Source: Pelobates cultripes
Taxonomy: Eukaryota; Chordata; Amphibia; Anura; Pelobatidae
Reading direction: 5' to 3'
Assembly: GCA_933207985.1 (NCBI GenBank)
Contig: OW240914.1
Location: 290,852,438 to 290,916,437, forward strand
Length of the DNA: 64,000 bases
Part shown: positions 45,866 to 56,103 of the stretch, piece after piece
Layout of the letters: the number at the start of each line of letters is the position of its first letter
Numbering within the stretch: the stretch's first letter is position 1
Notes under the pieces: generated by a model
The model's input: only the letters and a program-made list of their open reading frames with translations
Databases searched by the model: none
Told to the model about the DNA's origin: nothing
Translations under genes and position numbers: made by a program

Positions 45866-46200
45866 CATAAGGTGGTTGACTTAGGCATTAAGTACGGGGG
45901 TCCTCTTTTTATGACTATCACAAGTCCGTGTCAGCCAAGGCAGCAACTCATCTGGCCCAATTTAATATCAGAATCGACTGGTGCCAGATGGACATGGAAC
46001 TATTCTGCCGACACTTTGCCGGATTGAGGCCCCAGGCCTGTGCTGCCTGTAGCTCAGCATCCCACTCCACTGACTTGTGCCCTTGCGAGGCAGACCCTTC
46101 CACTTCTCACCACTCCTTCACCCCACACACTAGACAAGAGAGGGACAAGCTGGGCAGACCCATTGCATTTTCTGGGCAAGGCGTAGGCGTAGGTTAGGTG
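45866..46200 (+). pseudogene. gag-like remnant, part 2, with CCHC knuckle
   Basis: The frame continues after the hAT. It is related to the FGYLDLIWGAYKVYGG region of the intact gag (here VVDLGIKYGG). It ends with CAACSSASHSTDLC, a perfect C-x2-C-x4-H-x4-C knuckle. Confidence 0.6.
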
Positions 46201-47880
46201 TGCAATAACTTTAACGCTGGTGCATGCAGCTTCAGGGCATGTCGGTTGTTGCATGTCTGCTCCATTTGCTTCAGAGCGTATACCAAGACTATGTGTTACC
46301 TAAAATATTACTGACCGAGGTCAACATAGATATTGTAGCTTACTACCTACGCTTCCACCCAGCAAGGCATTTGGTAGATTATTTGGTGTCGGGTTTCTCA
46401 CAGGGTTTTCACACGGGCCTCATCACCATCCACACAGGCACCCTTGAATGCCCTAACCTGCTCTCAGCTTCTAACAACCCTCTTACGGTGGACCACCTAC
46501 TGTCTACAGAAACTAAAGCAGGCTTCATGATTGGCCCTTTCACTGTATCTCCTTTTTCATCCTGGCGAACCAACCCCATTGGCATAGCTGTGCACAAATA
46601 CTTAAATAAAAAAAGATTAATCATCAACCTCTCTGCACCTCATTCTTCTTCTGTCCCCAGCATAAACGCTCTCATACCCGCTGAGGAGTTTTCACTGCAC
46701 TATGCTAAAATCGATGACGCTATGTAAGCCATTATCACAGCAGGCAGCAAGGCATGGTTGAGCAAAACCGACATCACCTTCAAGCTCCTACCCATTCACC
46801 CCTCACTTTGGCACTTACACGGTGTTAAATGGCGGGACAGGTATTATTTTTCTACCCGGTTTATTTTTGGGTCAAGGAGCAGCCCTAAGCTGTTTGACAT
46901 TTTCGCTGAAACGCTCTGTTGGCTGCTCCTAAACATTGTTCGGTGTCCATCTCTTATCCACTATTTGGATGATTTTTTGTTGGTAGAACCGGGGTCACAC
47001 ACACCAAGTAGCATTCACCACCACAGCTCTCTTCATTACACTAGTGGTACCCCTGTCACCAAGTAAAACGCTTGGACCCTCTACCAAGCTGGTTTTCTTG
47101 GGCATCGTTTTGGACACAGTATCCTTCCAAGCCAGCCTACCACCCAAGAAATTGACCCGCATTAGGGACGAAATCAGTCTGTTTCTGAGGAGTGATACAT
47201 GCACAAGGAAGGGACTCCAGTCCTTCTTGGGGTCCCTTAACTTCAGGATGCGGATCAGTCCGCAGGGCAGATCATTCGTCTAAAGGCTACTGTGTTTACT
47301 CTATGGGTTGCACAATTACTTTGGATGGTCCCACCAGAGCTGATCTGCATATGTGGTATAACTTCTTGGCCGCATTAAATGGAGTCTCTGTTCATACCTC
47401 CACTATCCGAGCTTTCACCTACTATTTACACAGACATAGCAGCACACACCGGATTTGCTACCATTTTTGGCAACCACTGGTTTAGGGATAACTGGCCAAC
47501 TGAGATGGATGCCTTGCCGGCCTTTAGAGAAACATCCTCATTGTTCGAGATTTACCCCATAGTGGTGGCCTTCCATACATGGGGTCATCTTAGGACCGGC
47601 AAGGCAGTAATATGCTACTCGGACAATTCAGCAGCCTGCGAAATTATAAACAAGGGGCGGTCCTCCTCTCTTACCATTATGAGGCTGGTACGCAAGCTGA
47701 CTTGGCTGGCAGCAACCACTTAGTTTCACCTAGTATGCATTCACATTCCTGTTATGCGTAACACAGCTGCTGATGCTCTTTACCGGTCTCATTTTCAGGT
47801 ATTCTTCCAGGCACTTCCCACGGCCCACCACCTACCATCCAGGATACCACCTTTTCACAAGCTAATCATGGACTAACTGA
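46200..47880 (+). pseudogene. RT-RNase H remnant of the second DIRS-order element
   Basis: Frame pieces encode LVDYLVSGFSQGFHTGL, LSKTDITFKLLPIHP (RT motif A) and SLIHYLDDFLLV (motif C with both Asp, about 46961-46996). After shifts come ASLPPKKLTRIRDEI, FATIFGNHWF, LFEIYPIVVAFHTWG (RNase H Glu) and YSDNSAACEIINKG, then ADAL. Stops at about 46725 and 47064 and further shifts make it non-functional. Confidence 0.8.
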
Positions 47881-48720
47881 GCTACTACGTCACGCTCAGG
47901 CACTCACGCACCACGCACTCTCACCCAACACCACTACCACTTACGCTAGGGCACTGACCATTTTCAATAAGTTCACTGCAGAGTTTCACTTGCAAGGAGA
48001 CTTATCCATTAAAACCATGGTGGCTTTTGCCTCCTTCTGTCACCTACACCTCAAATTATCCCATAACACCATTAAGCTTTACCCCACAGGGGTACAACAC
48101 CACGTCCTCACTAACTTTCCTAATCATGCACCTTTCTTAGCATCATACCCTATTAAGAACATCCTTAAAGGTATTCACAAGGTTACAGTTCCCCTGTCAC
48201 TACCAGATTGCCAATAGATGGTCCTATTTTCAGACTACTTAGCAACCTAAAACAAATCTGTTCGACTATCACACTAACCTGGTTATAAAGGAAGCTATCT
48301 TTATTGCGTTCTTTGGCTTCCTTAGAGCTAGGGAGTTCACAATCATACACCAAGTAGATACTACATCAAGCCTTAAACTATTTAATCTAAAGAAGTACCA
48401 CTATGTACTTTCATTGCCTTCCACAAAGACTAACCACACCAATCATCCCACTATCATTCCTCTCTTTCCTACTGAGAATGCCTGGTGTCCAGTCAAAGTA
48501 CTTGACATTTTTCTTGTATCTCACCACGAACACTCACAGGACACTCCACTATTACTACTCTAAGGGCACCCACTCACTACAGCTAAATTCACATCTCACG
48601 TCAGGACTCTACTGTCAAGGTTGGGCTACAACCCGGCTTCCTTCTCCGGTCACTCCTTCTCAGCACTCATGGTCTTCTTACAGTGTAGGGATCACCCTGG
48701 ACAATTTCATTTAATAAAGA
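47880..48720 (+). pseudogene. Tyrosine recombinase remnant, truncated
   Basis: The N-terminal domain (TYARALTIFNKFTAEFHLQG, SHNTIKLYPTGVQHH) is followed by FFGFLRAREFT (Arg I) and SLPSTKTN (Lys region), then GYNPASFSGHSF (HxxR box start, about 48630-48660). The sequence then diverges, so the second Arg and the Tyr nucleophile are absent. Several stops and frameshifts. Confidence 0.7.
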
Positions 48721-49320
48721 AATATAAGAAGACTGTGAGTGCAGCCCTACTTTCCATTTGAATTGTAGGCACATTTTTTACCTCTGGGACTGGCACCCGG
48801 CTACATATAATACATTTTGAGCCTTTTACAATAGTTAATAGTTTAGTGAATAAGCGAGTGCGCTGGATTGTGTATTTTGTATATTTTGGCCCCAGCAGCA
48901 CCCTATAATGTATGCATGTTCAGGTGAGTGCAGCCCTCTTGGTTTCATTTAAATATTTGGGAGTCCCAGGCCAACTCCTTGGTTTTGCACCCCTCCCTGT
49001 CACAGGTGCCTCATTCCAGGACCCTATTTAGACTTGACTTGCAGAGAGTCCCAGAAGGAAGTATTTCCCAAGTAAGTGGATTAATCGCATAAGAGAAAGC
49101 ATTAGGCTGCCACAGTAGGACCTGCCAAGAATGGGGTACATTGACGGTATGGCAGTATTATGCAATATATGATCATATAATGTAACTAAACACCCATTAT
49201 TTTTTTCCTAGGTGAGGTGTTTTTAAAGAAAACTATTACAATCTCTAAGATTTGAAATAATTGTTTAGTGAATAAGCGAGTGCGCTGGATTCTGTATTTT
49301 GTATACATATATATATACAC
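48721..49320. repeat. Region with two pairs of direct repeats
   Basis: GTTTAGTGAATAAGCGAGTG, with its 22-base continuation, occurs at 48841-48882 and 49263-49304 with one mismatch. GTGAGTGCAGCCCT occurs near 48737 and 48925. It may be the terminal region of the second DIRS-order element or of another repeat; I cannot decide. Confidence 0.5.
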
Positions 49321-49393
49321 ACACACAGTCCATCTGACATTTTACTCTGGATTGTCCAAGTTTAACTTATTCCTGACAAGGAGATAGTGAATC

Positions 49394-49574
49394 CGTATCT
49401 ATTATGAGAGTGTTAACACGCCCTCTTTCTTTCCAGGAATTTATGTCTAGGGGGATTCCAAATATAGCCTGTACTCTGGGCTTTACAACAGTCAGCAGGG
49501 ACCCAACTTTGGGTGCGACCGTGGCTATCAAGATCTGTTCCAGCATTGTGATATCTTTCCCATAAATCCATAGA
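49394..49574 (-). other. Unassigned open frame
   Basis: The minus strand reads LWIYGKDITMLEQILIATVA, then PKVGSLLTVVKPRVQAIFGI, then PLDINSW and on to a stop near 49374. The composition looks protein-like, but I recognise no family. On the plus strand a good acceptor (TTTCTTTCCAG, ending at 49436) precedes an open stretch. It could be a piece of an unknown transposon or an old exon. Confidence 0.2.
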
Positions 49575-49899
49575 AAAAAAAAATCTGTTCTAACTACAAT
49601 ACATTAATAAATATGTAATAATAACCCTACTAACTAGGAATATCCCGATGTTTCCTTAATAGGAAATGAGATGAAAGGTTAAATTAAAAAGGCAGGAAAT
49701 ATCCCGCACTGTGTTTGGTCCTTATCTGACTTTCAGTAACATTTTGTCACCCCAATAATTCTGCTTTGTTAACAGTTTCCTTAAATGTTAATTGTGTGTG
49801 TAAATCAAATCTCTCCATTGCAGATGCATATTAAATGCTCTGAGTCTTGGCACTATTTTCAGAAACGGCTATTAGAAAATGACTTTAAGCTTTTTTGGC

Positions 49900-50780
49900 A
49901 GGTGAGCAGCGTCATGACGTCACACATGCCGTGAGAGGCGGGGTATGTCTGATGGGCGCAAACATTTTTAGAGCGGGAGCATACGAGTAGAGACGCGACG
50001 TAAAAAATACACACAAATTTTTTTTCACTGAAAGTCAAGAACAAATGAAAAAGTAATAAAAGCAAACAAAGACTTAAAGTGTAAACCAAGATAAAAAAGA
50101 AAGAAGGAAGGAAAAGGGGAACGAGAGGGGGAAAAGGAAGGAAAGAAAGAAAGATAGAGGTCAAGAAACAGGGAAGGAAAAGGAAAAAAATGGATTATGG
50201 GGAAGAGTATATTACATATCTCAGTCCGTACTGGTACACTACTCTTTGCCTATTCATATTAGTTTCTTATTTGGGGTTACCCCTGTTTTCTAGAGTACCA
50301 TCTCAGTTCTTCTTCTTAGAATCACTAGAAGATCAAGCAAGAAGAAATAATAACACTTTAAAAATATCTCAGAAGAAATCAGCCCTGAACAACTGAGAGT
50401 GTTCTTATCTGACTTTTTTAAGGAACCAGGGGTTGAAGATCAAGAAATTCCAAATTCAACTATGGAACGAGTACACCGTTTACCAAAACCAAGTTCAATG
50501 AAAAATACCACACCAAGAGATGTCACCGCCAGCTTCCAGTCTTACCTATTTAAAGAAAACATCTTAAAGGTGATAAAAGGAAAAACCCTGAAGAATGAAA
50601 AATTCAAATATGTGCTGATCTTCCCTGATCTTTCATACCAGACAAGAATACGCCGAAAAACTTTTACAGATGCTCTGCAGATATTAAAACATAAGAATGC
50701 CAGATATAATTAATAATAATCTATTAATATATTTTGGGAAGGCACAACATTTACATTCCAGACCCCTGAAGCCTTGAAAT
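49900..50780 (+). pseudogene. L1/Tx1-like ORF1 remnant
   Basis: 50360-50712 encodes FFKEPGVEDQEIP, MERVHRLPKPSSM, TPRDVTASFQSYLFKENILK and YVLIFPDLSYQTRIRRKTF, the RRM-to-CTD part of an L1 ORF1. The N-terminal part is out of frame. The purine-rich stretch at 50040-50190 may be its leader. Confidence 0.65.
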
Positions 50781-50789
50781 CTTGGTCTA

Positions 50790-51317
50790 AAGAGACTTTA
50801 TCTAATTGAAGCATATGGAAAAGGTTTATTACTTTTTCAGAAATTTTATTTATTTATTTTTTTAAGGGGGGCAAAAAGAAAAAGAAGAGAAAAGAAAGTT
50901 GTTGTTTTTTTATAACTGTCAAGATAAAGACAGTAATATAGTATTAAGGGTAAAATAATAGGTTTCACCTCCTTTACACTGTAAACAATCTAGTTATTAC
51001 ACAAACACCATTATAAGAAATCAATGCAATTATATAACAGATGATATAGCACTGATATTAATACTTATTACAAAAGGCACAGATACAATAGGTGTTCACA
51101 ATAATATTTTTTTTTGGGGGGGGGGTGTTTATAATGTGATTTTTTAGTATAACACTAATATGGCATTACTTGAAACTATAAAGGACTACTGTAATACGGT
51201 AATAGAAAGATATTTAAAAGGTGGCATATAAAAAGAGGGTATTTATTTGAGGAGGTAATAAGGGAAGAGAAAGAAAAAAAAGAGAAAAAAGATAAAAAGG
51301 TAAAAAAACACACAGTA
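50790..51317. other. A/T-rich sequence, no recognisable feature
   Basis: A-rich runs and short frames. It lies between an ORF1 remnant and a retroposon and may be L1-derived, without proof. Confidence 0.3.
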
Positions 51318-52872
51318 GGGGGCGGGGCGGGGCCTGGTTGCCAACCGAGATGGCCGCATGCAGAGTGTGCTCTGTGTAAAACACTCCAGCAGAGCCCTAA
51401 TTCAGAACCCTTACATTAGCAAACTCGACTACCTGAAAGCAGGCAAAAGCAGACTTTACTTCTGCAACACCTGAAAGACTCCTGGACACAAAATGAGCAG
51501 CCTGTTCTCGGCACACAACTGCGGCCTACATGGGGGTGCTGGCGTGGAAGAAGCGGGCGATCTTCCTGCTGGCTATCCGACTGCTAAAGGTGGACGCGAC
51601 ATGGGCTCCCGTTTCCCCCCCCTTGCCGGTGGGGGTTATCCCGGCACCAGCACTCACACCGCAATCACGACCACCCGGTGGCCCTGCGACACAGCACATG
51701 TCCCTGCTGGAAGAATCGGCGGAAGCCAAGATGGCGCAAGACCCCACAACTTGCCACAAGGCCCGAGGGAAACGACTCTCGCTAAGCTGCATGCACTACT
51801 CACAGAATTTTGGCGCAAGCTCGAAGAGAGGCAACAGAGTGCCAGCAAGCTAGACCACTCACCTCTGGCTGCTGACATGAAGAGCCGAAACCAGCCCGCA
51901 TCTAAAGCACCGGAGGCTCACAGACAGGAAGCCTCCACCCGACGACCACACGCCGCGTGGGTCTGCTGCTCCTCCGTAGCTACACATTCACTCACTCGCA
52001 CTAAGAAGAGGAGGACAGTCCGTAGGAGGAGTGCAGTTCCAGCAAAGCCAACTCACCGGCAATGCCTCATCAAGCTACAAGCCACCAGGCGAACCACCGC
52101 CGCAACGCAGAAAGTGAGGAAGCTGGCTGGATGCCACCAACTCGCTGTGGCTGAGCCCTACTGCCATCGGCCACCTCGCACCCTTTGAGAGATCCTGCAC
52201 ATCACAAAGAGAGGCACCAAGGAACAGGGTCGCTGTCCCAGGTGATGATTGACGCTACTCCCCAAGACTGCACCTACCTGAGTTCACCAGGGACGGACAA
52301 GGTCCTGTACCTACCCTGCCTTACTGGACACTCCACTGGTTGGGACTGTAGATAGCCACTGAGGGGCATCGGGTAGTTGTAAACGTAGGGCTATATCCTG
52401 CCACAGGCCTCCCACCACATTAGGCCACACACAGCAGTACTTACCCTGACTAGCTTACAATGGCTTCACCATAGCTTGATACTTAACACCTCTGGCTGAA
52501 CAGGCACCCTGTACCGTTATTATGCTCCAATGTTCCATATTGTTTTAACTTACTTATTTTGCTAACCGTAAGGAATCGCGTTCTCCCATCATCACAGGTA
52601 GCCAAGGCTGTAGGAGGGGTGACAGGGGCCAGTGGCAAATATATGCGGTGTGTAACCCCAGCATGTTAAAATATGTATCTTAGTCAGATCTTCTATTCAG
52701 ATCCGCAGTTTAGCTTGCTGTATAAACTATTAAAAATGTGCACAATCCTCAAATGTTATGACACAACATCTCGATGTATGTTCAAGGAATGATTATTGCT
52801 GCCGTCAGGGCATTTCAAATCTGTATGTTAATCTTTGCACAATAAAAATAAAGAATAAAAAAAAAAAAAAGT
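51318..52872 (+). repeat. GC-rich-start retroposon with poly(A) tail, copy 1
   Basis: Begins GGGGGCGGGGCGGGGCC with a CAACCGAGATGGCC block and ends in an A-run (52857-52872) after AATAAA-like signals. The start resembles the minus-strand start at 56103. A 231-codon frame (51493-52188) has no family signature and is not called. It is probably an L1 5' end joined to a 3' tail, or a non-autonomous derivative. Confidence 0.5.
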
Positions 52873-53089
52873 AATTTAAAATTGTGTCCATGATTGTTAG
52901 TATTTATAAATATTGGAGCAAGATACTGATATAATTTTTTTTCTTCTCTCTTTGACTATCCATATGTATATTAGAAAAGTATAAACATTTTTTTAACAGT
53001 TCTCCCCCCAAATTGCAGTTTACCCCTGCTGTAGGTTCTTTGAACTTAGTAGTTTGCCCTTAGACCTAGTTTAGTCGAGGGAATAAGGC

Positions 53090-54469
53090 ATCAGGGGGTG
53101 ACAACCATAACGGTTGTCAAGGTCCCGGCGGCCCTGGAGGGCCTGGCTGTCTGGGCCCGACGTGTAGCGGCGGAACTGCCGCCGGTGCACTTGCACCGGG
53201 GCACGCACGGTGATGGGGCCCATCGGGTGGCCCATGCTCTTATGGGCCCTGTATCTTCAGGGGCCCGGTTGCGCTCTACCACGGCCAAAGCCTTGACCCT
53301 TTAAAAAAAAAAAAAAAAGCAGCCGTAGCAAGTGCTGCTGGGAGGAAGTGGTCACTTCCTCCCAGCTCACTTCACGCGGGAGGAGCGCGCGGCCAGCAGT
53401 GAAGAGGGAGGGCCATCCAACTGCTCCCATCAGCCCCAGCCACCCTCCTGCAATGAAAAGCGACAGGAGGGTGGCTGGTATATGAGCTGTGTGTGTGTGT
53501 CTGTATGTATGTATGTATGTCTATGTATGTCTGTGTGTATGTCTGTATGTATGTCTGTATGTATGTATGTATGTGTATGTCTGTATGTATGTCTATGTAT
53601 GTCTGTATGTATGTCTGTATGTCTGTATGTATGTCTATGTATGTCTGTATGTATGCATGTATGTCTGTATGCATGTCTATGTATGTCTGTATGTATCAAT
53701 GTATGTCTGTCAGTATGTATGTATATATGTCTGTATGTCTGTATGCCAGTATCAATGTATGTCTGTATGTCATTATGTATGCCTGTATGTATGTCTGTCA
53801 GTATGTATGCATGTATGTATGTATGCATGTATGTATATATGAATGTATGTATGTATGTATGCCAGTATCAATGTATGTCTGTATGTATATATGTATGTCT
53901 GTATGTCAGTATGAATGTATGTCTGCATATCATTATGAACGTATGTCTGTGTGTATTGATGTCTGTCAGTCTGAATGTATGTATGTCTGTATGCCATTAT
54001 GAATGTATGTCTGTGTATGTCTGTATGCCATTATGAATGTATGTGTGTCTGTCAGTATGTCTGTATGTATGAATGTATGTATGTCTGTATGTGTGTATGT
54101 ATGTCGGTGTCTGTATGTATGTCAGTGTGTATGTTTGTGTCTTTATGTCCTCAAGCATGTGTGTCTGTATGTATGTTATTATGTGTCTGTCTGTCACTAT
54201 GTATGCCTGTGCCTGTATATGTGTGTATGTCTCAGTATGTGTGTGTCAGTATGTATGCCTGTATGCGTGTATGTCTGTTTCCGTATGTGTGTCTGTTAGT
54301 ATGTATCTGTGTCCTTTTGTATCAGTGTGTGTGTTTGTGTCTTTGTGTGTATTCCTGTGGGCGGTATTTGGAGGCAGACCCTATGGGTGGTATTTGGAGG
54401 CGGGCCCCAGGGGGCCCAGACCCTGATCTGAGTTAGGGGCCCCAAAACCTCTGGTGGTGGCCCTGGAAG
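53090..54469. mobile_element. hAT-type MITE with TATG minisatellite
   Basis: The left end CAGGGGGTGACAACC seems to lack a few bases against the relative at 33552. The right end, read inwards, is CAGGGCCACCACCAGAGG. No matching 8-bp duplication is visible. A GC-rich arm (53100-53470) precedes the 860-bp array. Confidence 0.65.
53485..54350. repeat. TATGTATGTCTG minisatellite
   Basis: Tetranucleotide-based array (TATG, TGTC) with 8-16 bp higher-order units. It keeps long frames open on both strands; none is credible as a gene. Confidence 0.95.
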
Positions 54470-54659
54470 AAGGTCTCACCTATAACCTCTGTTTAGAGGT
54501 ACAGATTGTGGGATGTCTATCTTGAGGTTCAAGAACGCATCCTCATATGTGGTGTTTATTTATATGTTTGTATGTATGTTAGGCTTTGTAGCTGCCAGCA
54601 CAGGACGAGGAATGGGGTTATTTTTTTCTTTTTTGATTGGAGGGCCTGGTTAAATTCTT

Positions 54660-56103
54660 TTTTTTTTTTTTGTAGTGCATAGATGAGACACAAACAAGCG
54701 AGAGGTGCCCCAAAGGCAGTCCTCCTGCTTTTTCCCACGCCGAACATGCGGGGCACAAGAGTAACATGCACAATTTAACATTTTAAACAGGTTTAAGCGT
54801 ACGAATAACGTAGTAGATTGTAAATATGGTCTAAGAGTATAAGCAGTTTCAGCATCGTAGTTTGGACTGTACGTAAACACCTATACTACATACATGCTCG
54901 GTCAGAGCATGGTTTCTCACGATTAATACGGGCATACACCTACAGGTATACAGCGTTAGTCAGATAGACAGGCTCTTGCTATTGATTTAATAGTATGGTC
55001 TTATGTGGCATAGCAAACCATTATGCTAGTGTAGTTATGTCTGTAGAATGATATTGCAACACACTCAACATGCATTATACGTTTTCCATGGAAGGACCTA
55101 TTGGCTCTTTGTTATGCTATCTGCATCTATCAAGGGTTAAGTGGACGTATATAGCCCTGTGCATAATATTAAGACATAAAGATACCATCAGAGCCTGCTG
55201 GGATCAGTGTTATGAGAGATGTGTTTTGAGAAGCACAGAGGAGCTTAACCAGGGCAGCAGGAAACATGGGAATGCTTCTTGTAAGGTGGAATAAAGTAAT
55301 ACCAGATGGCTACTGGGTCAGTCCTTCGGTTGAGATCTTGTAAAGTCCTGATATTCACCTTGGACTGTGCGTTTGAGGACCTGCGTGGGTTTGTTTAGTC
55401 CATACCCAGTGCTGAAGGATGCAGGGAAAGAATTGTTGCATTGTGCCTCACAGAAAAGGCCTGGGTGCTGGTGCAGCCATTGTAGTCGTCCTCTGGGCAG
55501 ATAAAATGGGCCCCAGGAGAGTGATGACGTCCTCCACAGGCGCGAAGGTTTTTTGGTTTGTTTCTTTCTCCCACCCGATATATGTGTGGTTAGCATCCCC
55601 TTAGTCTGCTCAATGTAGTCCGCCAGTGCATCCCCGGGGCAGGTTGCTGTGATGATCCGATGGCGTTGGATGGTTTCTCCTGCGGTAGGTTGCACATGTG
55701 GCTGGCGTGTGGCGGCCATCTTGGGGAATGTTGCCAGAGAGTGTTCCATAGCAGGGTGGTAGTTTTCGGTCCCGCGTGGCGTGACAGTAGTTGCATGTGT
55801 GTGTGCAGACCGGGATGACCCCCCCGGTCTGGGGGGGGGGGACGCCAGACACCGGCCGGAGACCCGGGAGAGCGGCCGTCTCGTCCCGGCTCAAGCTCCT
55901 GCACGCCTCGGGCCTTCATCGGGTTACTGTAGGCGTCTTGTAGGGTATCCCCTCATACCCCAGGATCTGGGGATCAGTGTGATATTTGTTGCGGGTGGCT
56001 AGGAAGGTTTTGCCTCCAGTTTGCGCCGTTTTCCCGGCCCCAAAGTGGGAGCTCAGACAGAGTGCGTCTGATCCCGTTGGCGGTCCGGCCCCGCCCCCCC
56101 CCC
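54660..56103 (-). repeat. GC-rich-start retroposon, copy 2, inserted in an L1
   Basis: On the minus strand it starts at 56103 with GGGGGGGCGGGGCCGGACC and ends in a poly(A) (T-run at 54658-54672). The 12-bp target duplication GGTTAAATTCTT is perfect: 54648-54659 and 56104-56115. A 143-codon frame (55318-55749) is not recognised. Same class as 51318-52872. Confidence 0.8.

Larger units (their letters stand above)
40100..48720 (+). mobile_element. Decayed second DIRS/Ngaro-type retrotransposon with nested insertions
   Basis: A plus-strand element with the order 5' region, gag, RT, RNase H, tyrosine recombinase. The proposed 5' part (40100-41289) is separated from the rest by a LINE (41297-43236) flanked by CCAAGAC copies. 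A hAT MITE (44414-45857) splits gag. All frames carry stops and shifts. The recombinase is cut after its HSF box. The exact element ends and the membership of the 5' part are inferred from position. Confidence 0.6.

Noticed and set aside
51493..52188. A 231-codon frame in the retroposon
   Set aside because: No recognisable domain, biased composition and no similar frame in the second copy. It may still be a fragment of an L1 ORF1 leader, so it was left uncalled.
53332..54436. Frames of up to 234 codons rich in MYVCLYVCMYV
   Set aside because: Translation of the TATGTATGTCTG array.
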